Shown here: piece after piece, positions 42,913-55,310 of the stretch | How the letters are laid out: each line of letters opens with the position of its first letter | Position numbering within the stretch: position 1 is the stretch's first letter | Assembly: GCF_036588685.1 (NCBI RefSeq) | Contig: NC_086374.1 | Location: 37,316,886 to 37,380,885 of the forward strand | Origin: Mytilus trossulus | Taxonomy: Eukaryota; Mollusca; Bivalvia; Mytilida; Mytilidae | DNA length: 64,000 nucleotides | Direction: 5' to 3' | Translations under genes and position numbers: made by a program | Notes under the pieces: model-generated | The model's input: the letters and a program-made list of their open reading frames with translations, nothing else | Told to the model about the DNA's origin: nothing | Databases searched by the model: none

Positions 42913-44869
42913 TTTTTATACGACCGCAAATTTTGAAAAAATTTTCGTCGTATATTGCTATCACGTTGGCGTCGTCGTCGTCGTCGTCGTCGTCCGAATA
43001 CTTTTAGTTTTCGCACTCTAACTTTAGTAAAAGTGAATAGAAATCTATGAAATTTTAACACAAGGTTTATGACCATAAAAGGAAGGCTGGTATTGATTTT
43101 GGGAGTTTTGGTCCCAACATTTTAGGAATTAGGGGCCAAAAAGGGCCCAAATAAGCATTTTCTTGGTTTTCGCCCTATAACTTTAGTTTAAGTTAATAGA
43201 AATCTATGAAATTTTGACACAAGGTTTATGACCACAAAAGAAAGGTTGGGATTGATTTTGGGAGTTTTGGTTTCAACAGTTTAGGAATTAGGGGCCAAAA
43301 AAGGGCCCAAATAAGCATTATTCTTGGTTTTCGCACAATAACTTTAGTTAAAGTAAATAGAAATCAATGAAATTTAAACACAATGTTTATGACCACAAAA
43401 GGAAGGTTGGTATTGATTTTGGGAGTTTCGGTCCCAACAGTTTAGGAATTAGGGGCCAAAAAGGGACCCAAATAAGCATTTTTCTTGGTTTTCGCACCAT
43501 AGCGTTAGTATAAGTAAATAGAAATCTATGAAATTTATACACAAGGTTTATGACTATTAAAGGAAGGTTGGTATTGATTTTGGGAGTTTTGGTCCCAACA
43601 GTTAAGGAAAAAGGGGCCAAAAGGGTCCAAAATTAAATTTTGTTTGATTTCATCAAAATTGAATAATTGGGGTTCTTTAATATGCCGAATCTAACTGTGT
43701 ATGTAGATTCTTAATTTTTGGTCCCGTTTTCAAATTGGTCTACATTAAGGTCCAAAGGGTCCAAAATTAAACTTAGTTTGATTTTAACAAAAATTGAAAC
43801 CTTTGGGTTCTTTGATATGCTGAATCTAAAAATGTACTTAGATTTTTGATTATTGGCCCAGTTTTCAAGTTGGCCCAAATCGAGGTCCAAAAGTAAACAT
43901 AGTTTGATTTCATCAAAAATTGAATAATTGGGGTTCTTTGATATGCCAAATCTAACTGTGTATGTTGATTCTTAATTTTTGGTCCAGTTTTAAAATTGGT
44001 CTAAATTAAAGTGCAAAGGGTCCAAAATTAAACTAAGTTTGATTTTAACAAAAATTAAATTCTTGGGCCTCTTTGATATGCTGAATCTAAACATGTACTT
44101 AGATTTTTGATTATGGGCCCAGTTTTCAAGTTGGTCCAAATTAGGATCTAAAATTATTATATTAAGTATTGTGCAATAGCAAGTCTTTTCAATTGCACAG
44201 TATTGTGCAATGGCAAGAAATATCTAATTTCACAATATTGTGAAATAGCAATTTTTTTTTTAAGTAAGAGTTATCTTTCTTTGTCCAGTATAGTAAGCAA
44301 GAAATATCTGCAAGAATTTTTTTTAATTGGAGTTATCTTTCTTTGTCCAGAATCAACTTAAATCTTTGTTATATACAATATACAATGTATATTCACTTTT
44401 TACTACCAACTGATAAATTTAAATAATCTTTACCATTCAGTGATAACAAGCAGTTTTTTTACATCTTAATATTTTATGATGTATTTAAATGAGTAGTAAT
44501 TGTTGCAAACTCCATTAGAATATTTTAATTGAAATTAGTTTTGGAATAAGGGAAAGGGGGATGTGATTAAAAAATTGGGTTCAATTTTTCTCATTTGAAA
44601 TTTCATAAATAAAAAGAAAATTTCTTCAAACATTTTTTTGAGAGGATTAATATTCAACAGCATAGTGAATTGCTCTAAGAGAAAACAAAAATTTTAAGTT
44701 CATTTGAATACATTCATTCTGTGTCAGAAACCTATGCTGTGTCAACTATTTAATCACAATCCAAATTTAGAGCGGAATCCAGCTTGAATGTTGTGTCCAT
44801 ACTTGCCCCAACCGTTCAGGGTTCAACCTCTGCGGTCGTATAAAGCTACGCCCTGCGGAGCATCTGGTT
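42913..44869 (+). mobile_element. 1.9-kb non-coding element, family D, copy 1
   Basis: Starts TTTTTATACGACCGCAAATTT, then a (GTC)8 run at 42971-42994. The first half repeats a unit of about 140 bp: 'aaatctatgaaattt', 'ggtttatgacca', 'gattgattttgggagttt', 'ttaggaattaggggccaaaa'. The second half repeats a unit with 'aattggggttctttgatatg' and 'ttttcaa(a/g)ttgg'. It ends TGCGGTCGTATAA plus a 30-bp tail with an imperfect hairpin (GCTACGC..GCGGAGC). The inverted pair TTATACGACCGCA / TGCGGTCGTATAA lies near the two ends. The partner copy at 58149-60035 is almost identical. No protein is encoded; the frames seen are translations of the repeats. Confidence 0.85.
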
Positions 44870-45987
44870 ACCTCCTGTAATAAAGGGTTTCATATTTTTT
44901 TTAAACATTCAATTTAAACCTGATTTCTGCCTATTTGAGCAGAGGTTGAACCATTTTTTTATATCTAAAGTTTGATGTAAAATAGATTAAAGGAGTGAAG
45001 CAGATGTTGAAAAATATATCTTATCAAAACTTTACTGTCTTAACATATTAGCCATTTTTCATTAAATTGCATATATTTGAACCTTCTGTAAGCTCTACAC
45101 ACTTAAAAGGGACATTCAATAAGCACTTGATACACTTATAGTATCTTTGATAACTATTATAGGACATTCAATAAGCACCATGTTTTCTTCTTATAATACC
45201 TAAGCTTCTTTAAACTACTTCAAACATTTTATTAATATTATGCATTAGTAATATTGGTTCTGTTGGATTTCAGGATTATAACTTAAATTGGAAATCTAAG
45301 ATAAAAATCGATAAAAAAAACCACACTTACATGACTTACAATGGAGCATAAAGAAAATATAATCAGCTAACTTCCTTTTACAGACTACTAGTTGTTTCAT
45401 AGTTTGTATAGGTGATCATATAATGGTCCCAACCAGATCATTGGAATTACAATAAAAAAATGCAATGTTTCATTTTGAAACCACTGTCATGTTCATTTGT
45501 CATTATTTCATTAGCTGAAAGGATTTAAAAGTCAGTATTCTCTGAAAAGTTTCTCCTTCACATATTTGTTTTGGATCAGTTGTCCTTTTAATGCCAGTTT
45601 ATGATCATCAAATGTTACATAGATTAAGAAGCATTGTCATTTCTTTATGAATTGATAAGTTAAGTGCATCAGTAGACTAATTCAGCAATTGATCTATTAA
45701 AAAGGTTTAGCATTGTACCTAATGAACGATATTGGTTATACATAATAATTGGTATAATATGATGAGGATTGTAGAAAATCTGATTGAATCATATTGAATG
45801 AATGTTTACATCCCCAAAAAGTATATTTTATTTACATATTATTCATCTTTAAACTTATTCACCCCTTTCTAGGTGGCACTGAGGCTGATGAGTTTCTGTA
45901 ATAAACAATATTCAAGTGTCTCAAATTAATTAAATTATTCTGAATAGAACCTTGCATGTAATCAATTTTCAAACCGTGTATGGTTCT
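44870..45987. other. no gene seen
   Basis: AT-rich. An acceptor-like 'cacccctttctag' at 45873 opens a frame of 18 codons (VALRLMSFCNKQYSSVSN) before TAA, too little to support an exon. Confidence 0.4.
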
Positions 45988-46155
45988 ATCCACCATTTCT
46001 ACATTAGAAAATGCCTGTACCAAGTCAGGAATATGACAGTTGTTATCCATTCGTTTGATGTGTTTGGACCTTTGATTTTGCCTTTTGATTTTGGACTTTC
46101 CGTTTGAATTTTCCTCGGAGTACAGTATTTTTGTGTTTTTACTTTTTGTTCTAGA
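45988..46155 (+). repeat. dispersed repeat, family B
   Basis: Full copy: 'atgcctgtaccaagtcagga', 'tatccattcgtttgatgtgt', 'tttggactttccgtttg' and 'cagtatttttgtgttttt'. The minus-strand frames here are its translations. Confidence 0.8.
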
Positions 46156-49100
46156 TCTAGAAAGTCATATATAAAAAACAAGTTTGTTCACAGTGGTATG
46201 ACTAAAGAGTTGAGATGATTTTAGGGATATGCAAATATTTGCTGTCTTACCTTAAAGAGCACCCAACAAATTTCATTGAGAACATTTTTGTTTAAAGGGT
46301 ATTTGAAGAAGCGTACCTCTTATCTGCAACCATTCGGTTTCCCTTTTTGGTTTGAAAAAAATTCACATGTTTCCTTACTTATACATTCTATGCTTGGAAT
46401 ATTCCTGATGAAGATAGATCAAGAAAACGTCTCTGGCACATACAACTTTAAAGTGTTATTTTTGTTTTTCTCTCTATCCAATAAACATGATAAAGATAAA
46501 TATCTGGAGATTTATTTTTCTCCATGCCATGACATTTTTTATGCTGGCACAATAATACTCCAAAGGAATTTAAGAGTCTGTTGACTAGTTTTGGTTTTAC
46601 ATCATTTGCATTTTTCAATACTTTAAAACAATCTTTACACCATATTAATTATTTTATTGAGAAAAAAGAGTAATTTACGATAAACCTATTCCTGATACAT
46701 GTGATAGGAGTACTATCCTTACTTTTTGAAAATGGGGAATATTTTTGAAGCATCATAGCAGACTGTAATCAACAATAATCATTTTATTACAAGTTTATTG
46801 GAAATTTATTTTATTGTTGGTTGTCATTTTGATTCAGATTTTTAAACCAGCTGATTCTTTCCAAATGAAGTTTTAAGAGCATCATTAAAAATTAGATAGA
46901 TATATTTGAAAATTGAAAGTTTCATATGAAAAAATAATAATTTTGTTTTACCTTTTGAAGCTCTAGCAGCTCAGCTTATATGAAGGAATAAACATGATGA
47001 TGATATTGGTATGGTTTCTGCATCACAGGGTTTCATAGAGTTATAATTACATATTTGTAATGTATTGTTATTTTGTTGTAAAAATTGTTAAATTTGGTAG
47101 ACATAACTCTGAACTTTGAGTTCTTTTTGGTTTTATCAGTAATGTTATAAGATTTTGGACTCCCATAACGTTTTTGCCCACAGCAACACTAAAGAGGTAT
47201 TATTTGTCGAAATGTGCATCTAGTGTAGTAAAATGATACTGTTAATTTGATTAAATGTAATAGAAACTAGTTCTAGTACTACACTGTACCGTGTGACACA
47301 AATAAAGTTAATATATTGACTAAATTAACTTTGATTTGCGGAAAACATCTTCTCTGGGTTGAGCTTGATTGATTTTCCCCAAGACATATCATTTACTGAG
47401 TAATCCTTCCTTTGCATAGATATTAGCCTGTTTACAAAGGATAGCAATTGACGTAGAGGGATTATGGAAAATATGTTGAACACTATATATCATGTATATA
47501 TGACAGGAAAATGATGCATGATTGGATCAATACTGTTTTCTGTGTCAGACTATTTTTACATGACACCAAACTTAGTTTTAATATAGCTAGCTTTTTCATT
47601 TTTGATGCTCTCAGAAATAATTTCTAAAGTGAAATTGTTTTAAAACACTATCATCCTTGAAGTATATAAAGTAAAAGAAGAAAACAATTGAAATTATAAT
47701 GTCTTTTTATGATTCATTAATTGTTTTTTGTTTCAACTTGATACTCATAAATATCATGATATATATTTGTATATACATGTATCTATGTATATAGAGAATT
47801 ACATGTTATTATGTTTATCCATTAATCTTGTTCATGAAAGGCCTTCAATATCTTTCCATTGTCATGGTCTTAATATTGCATCCTAAATGTTCTGCAAACT
47901 AAGTTTTTGTGGTTATTTTACAGTATGGATTTATTTTATTTGTACAATGTATATACAATTTTTTGTTGTCATCAGATGCACTAGATGCACTGCTGTAATT
48001 TTTATAAAAGTGATGTTTCATTAATTGTTAATTGACCAACGAAATTTTAATACACTTTCATTCTCTGTTCTTTGGTCGGTTGTTTTTCTTTGACACATTC
48101 CCCATTTTCATTCTAAATTTTATTTAGTCAACGTTTGGTATATATATCAATGCTCTTTATATACAATATAGACCTGTACATCAATATATGATTTATCTCT
48201 TCTGAACATATTCAAAGCAAAGAAAGATGGTTTATTTAAAAGTTTCTTTGGTACATCATTAAGTGATTTCCATAGTTTTATAGAGTAAATGTATAAAACC
48301 TCAAGCTCATCATGTAAATTTTGTACCCTTTTTGGATATTAACATCTATAAATAACTTTAGAAATTATGCACATTCAAATTTGAAGAAATGAAATACTAA
48401 TAAATGACAAGTTAATAGAAATATGTTAGCCTGGAATCAAATAAGAATGTAATCAACTATAAAAAGTCAGTAAGAGCTTTCAAAAGTTCAATATTGATTA
48501 GTTTATATTCTAAGAAGCCCTGTTGTTATACTATTGAGTGAAATTTTATAATTTAGCTTGATTTCCCTGTCTGACTAAGGATTAACTTCACAAAGTTTCA
48601 AAGGATTCCACATATTTGAATTTTGGTTGAATATGGATATCGACTTTAAATGAAAAGCTTAGTGATGACCTATAAATTGTATAAGGATGGATGGATTATG
48701 TAATCCTCAGACTATTTTCAGGTCTTAAACATGTCAATATGATATGAATATTAATCTTGCTTTGTACTAGAAAGGCGGAATGAACCGAAATTGTTAGATA
48801 ATTAGTTCACTAGATATCGTTCTGAAAACTTCATTGGCGAATTGTCGAGACTCAAGAGTTGACAAATATGTGATCGTTTTTTTTTTTTATAATACTCAGT
48901 GCTCAAATAGAAGTAGCGAATGTTAATGTTAAAGTTTTGTTATATCCGTACTCACTTTCAATTCACCGTTGTAAAGAAAAGGCTTGTAGTTATGTCAGGT
49001 AAAAAAGTTTTAAATTAAAATCAACCAACAAACTAATTCCTGACGTTTCATATTTGTTAACTAAAACAGCTAGATAGTCATATTTTCATATGAATTGTGG

Positions 49101-50249
49101 AAAAGGGATTCCTGTTGTTTGTCTGTTACCATCACAATGCTCCAAATGCATCCAACACCATGACTCGTAATATTATCGATTTTTAGCCAGATGAACATAT
49201 TAGACAAAGGACATCTTGACTTTGGAAATGTTGTCTCGAATGAAACTAACTAATGTATAAAAAGAAAAAAGTCAGATTTCAAGAAAGGGTTTGATGATTC
49301 TCATTAAGTTCTACTTTAAATTATGTATTGTATTGAGCCAATTTTTGTTGTTGATTTTATAGTTTCATTACTTTCTCCGGCATATAATTCGGAATTTTGC
49401 ATAAAAACGATTGTGTTCAGCTCAATACTGTATCCAAACTTATATTTGATATATATACCTTGTCAACTGGATAATCTTTCCCCAAAAGCTCTCACTGCTT
49501 CTTAGATACCATGCAGTATATGTGTCCCTCAAGAACACGGATAGTTTCAAATAGTCCCAGCCACACTACCGGTCATCATCGACTTATGAGCTATTTGTTT
49601 TACCGTAAGCAACATGAAGGGTGACACAAGTGAAGCACGATTTTCTGTACCTTTTAATGCACCTGATTTACTCATATATTTGGTTGGATTTTTGTTGTTT
49701 CATCAGTTCTTTTAATTTTTCTTTATGGTGTTTTGTAGAAATTTGGTGTCTACACACTTATAAGGATAGCTGTATTTGGTTACGGTATGAGGGTATATTA
49801 CATGTTTGTCAGACATGATACACCTGAACCAAACATCATTTCATGGATCAGTGAATACGTTTAAAATTGTACGTAGTGAAGTCCGAATCTCATGCTATTA
49901 ACACAATTCAACTATCATGTTGGATGTATGAAATGCTTAATATCGTAACGTGTATATGTCCGACAAGTACATTTTATCGGAACTGACGTTTATGTCATAT
50001 GTTATTTAAATGAAATGAGGGAACTGTAACACAGAAATTGATTTGGATCCTGACATTTTGAAATAATCTTTACCAGTAAGCCAATTTATAATATATGTTT
50101 AAGTCATTTGAAGTTAATGGAATACACATTTTGTTCTGGAATATCTGCAACCCTTTCAATGTTCTATATGTACGATCCATGAATGAAGGTTGAACATAAA
50201 ACTTCACATGTATAGTACGTGCACAATTCATGGCACACACAAGTTTACT
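46156..50249. other. long AT-rich stretch without a recognisable gene
   Basis: Four kilobases with only short frames (for example 46276-46584, 49323-49505, 49621-49818), none with a domain, splice context or balanced composition. The stretch 49770-50000 has phrases reminiscent of the repeated interior of family E ('tttcatggatcagtgaatac'), so it may be an old copy. It could be a long intron of the gene that starts at 41625. Confidence 0.4.
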
Positions 50250-50289
50250 TCTGGTATCTATGATGAGTTTATTTACAGGTGTAAAGAGT

Positions 50290-51109
50290 AAACAGTTAAT
50301 GACCTGCGGAATGTTATACTCCTTTAATGGTAGCATACGCTATAAATTTATTACTTTGGGATTTCATAAGGCATATTTCTTTAATAGTGACAAACAAAAA
50401 GGTAAAACATGCTACACAGAAGAAAAAGTAGTCAGTATGCTGGAGTTTCTTATCGACAACATATTTGTTGAGTTTGGAGGTAGACTTTTCCAACAAATTG
50501 TCGGCATTCCTATGGGAACAAACTAAGCGCCTCTTCTTGCCGACCCCTTCTTATTTTCATATGAATCGGAGTTCCTCCAGACACTTGTCAAAAACAAGAG
50601 GATCAAAGAAGCCAGATTATTTAATTTCTCTTTCATATATATTGATGATGTTCTTTCCATAAACAATCCGAACTTTTCTGATTGGGTTCCATTAATATAT
50701 CCCCCAGAACTAGAGATTAAAGAAACAACAGACACGGCTTCCTCCGCCTCATTTTTAGACTTATATTTCGAATTTGACTTACACAGTAATCTCAGTACCA
50801 GAATCTATGACAAACGAGACGATTTTAATTTTGAAATTATAAATTTCACCCACCTTAGTAGCAATATACCAACTTCACCTGCATATGGGATATATATTTC
50901 CCAACTTATTCGATATTCAAGAGCTTGCAGCTCCTACTCAGACTTTATAAAACGTCATCAGTGTCTGAGTAGAAAGTTGATGAACCAGGGGTATGTCAAA
51001 GAACGGCTCGTCCTTTTTCTAAAAAAGGTTCATCGAAAGGTACCAAGACCTTGTTGAAAAATATTCCGTATCAATTTATCAAATAATACACGATGGTCTT
51101 GATGTATAG
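50290..51109 (+). pseudogene. reverse transcriptase fragment, second copy, 5'-truncated
   Basis: In one frame the translation shows MLEFLIDNIFVEFGGRLFQQ, IVGIPMGTN, then a TAA (50524-50526) where the other copies have cysteine. It continues with APLLADPFLFSYESEF, the catalytic block FSFIYIDDVLSINNPN, YDKRDDFNFEIINF and AYGIYISQLIRYSR. A one-base shift near 51035 moves the last part (DLVEKYSV...HDGLDV) to another frame ending at TAG 51107-51109. Same family as 37687-39528 but clearly diverged. The 5' edge abuts a family A tail (50250-50275). Confidence 0.8.
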
Positions 51110-51584
51110 ATTCTGCGTACTGATGTTGTTTATCATCTTTACAACATGTTTTATTGTTCTTTCATTTGTCTTTGTTCTATTATTAATATTACTTTTACTG
51201 TTGAATGGTTTTATGTTATATCCGTTTGACGTAGCTCGGTACTTATACATCTCGTCAATGTGTTTGTATTGGCTTTCATTTTTTTGGTGGTTTGTTTTGT
51301 ATATGCGACTCTTTGTATTTCTTTTGTTCTTATAACGTGACTCTGTACTTTAAAAGATCCCGTCAGTATGATATTGGTCTATTATATGTCATTATTATAT
51401 ATTTCTATTATGAATTACTATATACGTTGAACCACAAACGTCAAAATCATTCAATCGCGTAGAGGAATGAAATATTTTTGGATGCTCATAAATTCTATCT
51501 ATAACTTTTGGACTAGATTGAATTTCGGTCTATTTCTGTAATTTATTCTTACATACTTTTGATTTTTTAACCCTGTATGCTTAC
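51110..51584. other. 3' flank of the RT fragment
   Basis: An 80-codon hydrophobic frame (51093-51335) is T-rich translation without support and may be the 3' UTR of the RT element. Nothing else is recognised. Confidence 0.4.
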
Positions 51585-52260
51585 ATCGATACACACACCT
51601 ACAAATGCATAATTTGTTCAATCCTTGAATTGAGGATCGGTACACATACCTACATATACATAAAGTGTACACTCCTTGAAATAAGGATCGTTACATACAC
51701 CTACACATACATAATGTGTACACCCCATGAACTGCGGATTGATACCTACACCTTCATATACATTATGTGTACAATCCTTGAAATGAGGATCGGTACACAC
51801 ACCTACACATACATAATGTTAACACTCATTGCACTGCAGATCAATACACACACCTACATATACACAATATGTACACTCCTTGCTCTGAGGATCGATACAC
51901 ACACTTACGTGTCACGGTACCGTACTTATCTATCCCAAAATCATGTATTTGGTTTTGATGTTATATTTGTTTTTCTCATAGGATTTTGTCTTATGCTTAG
52001 TCCGTTTCTGTGTGTGTTGCATTTTGGTGTTGTGTCGTTGTTCTCCTCTTGTGTTTGATGCGTTTCCCTCGGTTTGTTGCCCCGATTTTGTTTTTTTGTC
52101 CATGGATTTATGTGTTTTTATACTACTGTTGCCTTTATCTACATATACATTACGTATATACACGTTGAACTGATGGTAGATTTACACTCCTTCATCTGAG
52201 GATCGATATACACACCTACATATGCATTATGCGTACAATTCTTGCACTGATGATTGAAGT
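51585..52260. repeat. 51-bp tandem array interrupted by a dispersed repeat
   Basis: Units of about 51 bp, 'gaggatcggtacacacacct' followed by 'acacatacataatgtgtaca' and 'ctccttgaaa', run six times from 51585 to 51910. A last unit and a half follows at 52141-52260. The intervening 51911-52140 is a family F repeat. A 51-bp period leaves open frames on both strands (17-residue repeats), which I do not call genes. Confidence 0.85.
51911..52140 (+). repeat. dispersed repeat, family F
   Basis: 'aggattttgtcttatgctta', 'gtccgtttctgtgtgtgttg', 'gtgttgtgtcgttgttctcc', 'gcgtttccctcggtttgttg' and 'gtccatggatttatg'. The reverse-complement copy is at 56405-56610. Inserted within the 51-bp array. Confidence 0.8.
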
Positions 52261-54257
52261 ATTCCTGTACATGTACAAGAGCTATGGACTGAAAAATAAT
52301 ATACTGCCCTACATGTACAATCTTGTAGAGCGGAAATAAAATTAAAAAAAAACAACTACTAGCATACCATTCCTTGGTAAATTCTACTTCATATGAAGAA
52401 ATAATTAATCAGATGATGTAATTATTAACCCTGGAATGCAGCCTCCTGTAATCAACAGATTCTTCAAGAGTCCGAGGCCGTATGACTGTTCATAATATTT
52501 ACGTAACCATCTTATTTTGTTGATACACAAAACATAAAAGTCACAGTTTAGATAATTGTATGGTACATTATGTTGTTCTGATCATGGATTTAGTTGTTAC
52601 AGCTGCAGTTGCTTATGTTCAAATCATTTTCATATTTACATAATAGTCAAACATACAGACGTGTTTACCAAAAGTTATAAAAAAGGAAAAGAAAAAATGC
52701 AAACTTTGCAATATAAATCTACTGCAAAGAAATGGAATCAGAACGTTAATTATACAAAAAACAACAGTTAACCTAGACAATCATGACAGAAAAGCAACTA
52801 ATCAGAAAAAGCATAATCATGGAAACACAAATAACTGAACATAAACTTTGACAATTAGAGATCACATAATAGGGAAGAAGTATACATATATGAATGATAA
52901 AATATCATTATGTTCTTATTGCAATCGTCGTATATCCTTATTGTTTTACACTACAATACAAGTGGTAGTTCTTTTACCAAGATTATCTCCTTTCACCTCA
53001 GCCTTTCACATACAAATTATGTTTTGTAGACTTCAGTGTAGATCAGGCCTTACGGTCATAAAACTTTCGAGCAAGATTTTTGTACTCGGACTCGAGAATC
53101 AACCAATCAAAATACAGGATTTGGTGTTTCGAGCATGACTTTTTCGCTCCAAGCACTGAGCAAAGTTTTATGCCTTCAATGCCAGGCGAGCAGTAGGTGT
53201 GATTGTCATTTACACCATTACCACTTGTTTACCTTGTACTATACGTTATAGGTTAGCTGCTGTTTTTGTGAACTAAATGATTTTAAGATACACATGTCTC
53301 CATGAATGAGTTATGTAACTGCGTATCACGTCACTTTATTTATTTGATTACAGTTATATTTGTGAAACATATTCCACATAATGCTAAGTGTCGGCTTATT
53401 TTTATTTGTTATCAAAATAATTGTAAGGTACATGTCTAACAGGTTTTATCTAATTGTGTCCTCCTTAATATATGTCATTCAATCTATCAAATTGATTTCT
53501 CATTTGCTGTAAATCAGACTAGGCAAAGTTCTGTATAAAATAATATACATGCATATCGTTTATGTCTTAACTTTCCTTATATCTAAGAGAAAAAAAGTAT
53601 GTTAATTAGTAAATTTTTTGTTCGTGTTAATTCCTGGTGAATGTTTTATCCATTATGTACCTTTTGTATGCTAGCTAGTTATGTAACAACTTGCGTGCTT
53701 TATTAGACTGTAACACGATATTTTCTGTAAAGTAAAATGTCTACAAGAAACACAGGAAACTGCTGACAGGTTTATATTTTCATATCATATCATATGTTTA
53801 ATGTTTTAATAGAGCATGATACCGAATACACTTTATATTTCATTTAATCTATTGGCACGTTAATTCATGTACCAACATTTCCGAACAAAGAAACTGCTCA
53901 GCTCGCAGACTAAAATGAAACTAATAGCATGATTATTCATTACTCTTATTTAAGTTTGAAATAAAATGTTAATGACGAGAAAAGAATAAAATTTAACAAT
54001 AAGAAGATGTAGTATGATTGCCAATGATATACTATCCGATTAGTAAATCTTCACCTCAGTCTTTATGCAATTTTGTGTGCATCTTTGTTACATGTTTGTA
54101 TGTTTTTTAGTGACTAGGATTATAGCACAATGTTGACTGCTATATTATTGACATTTTTACCAATGTCTGTTCTGTTTGTCTTGTTCACGCATCGTTGTCA
54201 ATATAATGGAATATGATGCGTCTGTCTTACAAGTGAGAGATATAGCTAGTTATTAAA
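52261..54257. other. no gene seen; one possible short inverted-repeat element
   Basis: AT-rich with short frames (52556, 52848) lacking support. At about 53056-53180 'ggtcataaaactttcgagca' faces 'tgagcaaagttttatgcc' in inverted orientation, a possible MITE of about 125 bp. A family C trace ('gtagtatgattgccaatga') is at 54008-54030. Confidence 0.4.
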
Positions 54258-54426
54258 CCAGGTTCAATCTACCATTTCCTACATTAGAAATACATGAACC
54301 AAGTCAGGAATAGGACAGTTGTTATCCATTCGTTTGATGTGTTTGAGCTTTTGGGTTTTCCCTTTGATTAGGGCTTTCCGTTTTGAACTTTCCTCGGAGT
54401 TCAGTATTTTTGTGATTTTACTTTTT
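54258..54426 (+). repeat. dispersed repeat, family B
   Basis: Diverged full copy: 'acatgaaccaagtcaggaat', 'ttatccattcgtttgatg', 'tttccgttttgaac' and 'cagtatttttgtgatttta'. The frame at 54319 is its translation. A trace of family C in reverse follows at 54445-54510. Confidence 0.75.
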
Positions 54427-54688
54427 AAATTGAAGTTAAAACCTATAGGTTACTGTACGGCCTGCAACAATGAGAAAAAAACCCTGTCGTATAGTTCGTC
54501 ATCAGAGGCAATTGTAGAAAACAGTTCATACTGAAGGATATTTGTAAATCCAAATTTCTATTTTTTTTTAACTTAAAATAATTTTTTTTTATCACTTTTC
54601 ATCGTAGGAAAGATATTCCTGTACGTATGCTTTGTCAATTCTTGGTATTTTCCAATTATGGAAGTTTTTAACTTCAACTGCACAGTCA

Positions 54689-54834
54689 ATTCTACAAACA
54701 GCTTGTTTTAATTGATTCTTTGACATAATTGTGGTATTGCTTGCAAAGCAATTTGTTAAAAATTCTACAAACAGCTTGTTTTAATTGATTCTTTGACATA
54801 ATTGTGGTATTGCTTGCAAAGCAATTTGTTAAAT
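54689..54834 (+). repeat. 73-bp exact-looking tandem duplication
   Basis: 54689-54761 and 54762-54834 read the same by eye: 'attctacaaacagcttgttt', 'taattgattctttgacataa', 'ttgtggtattgcttgcaaag', 'caatttgttaaa'. The lack of differences points to a very recent event. Confidence 0.9.
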
Positions 54835-55310
54835 ATTAGCTTGTTAATTCAACTCGAAAGACATTGAATTCCCATCTAGTTTGCAAAATAAGTATGATGA
54901 AGGTCAAACACGTTACAAACATGATTTCATTATTGATCTACATTCGGAACTACTAAAGGGTCACAAATAATGTCTAAAAAAGTGTGCTTTGACCTGAATC
55001 GTCACGTAAAATTATTCACGATAAAAGTAAAAGTTCACCAATGTAAGTCAAGCTAATTGCAGCTGCAGCCATATGCTGAATACATTCGGAGCAACCGCAA
55101 TTTACGAAATTAAAATTCAATAATATCTTTAAGAAGAAACATCAAGGTCACAAACAAAGTGAATGTATCGCGTTGACTTAAAAAGAAACAAGACCGGGAA
55201 CATCGACAAAATAAGCTTTTCCTGATGTGCATCACTGGCCATGGGAATCAATACTCACCTAAACTTGTCATGATCTAATTCGTTTTCCTTTGAAACATTC
55301 CCAGTAAAAT
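54835..55310. other. no gene seen
   Basis: Nothing recognised. Confidence 0.35.

Noticed and set aside
42913-44869. Helitron assignment for family D
   Set aside because: Hairpin and CTGG end are weakly suggestive, but the 5' TC start, A/T target and any Rep/helicase relation are not visible.
45873-45930. Second exon for the gene at 41625 (acceptor then 18 codons)
   Set aside because: Too short, ends at a stop, contains AATAAA, and has no recognisable continuity with the first exon.
51618-52058. 17-residue repeat proteins on both strands
   Set aside because: Translations of the 51-bp array and the family F insertion.
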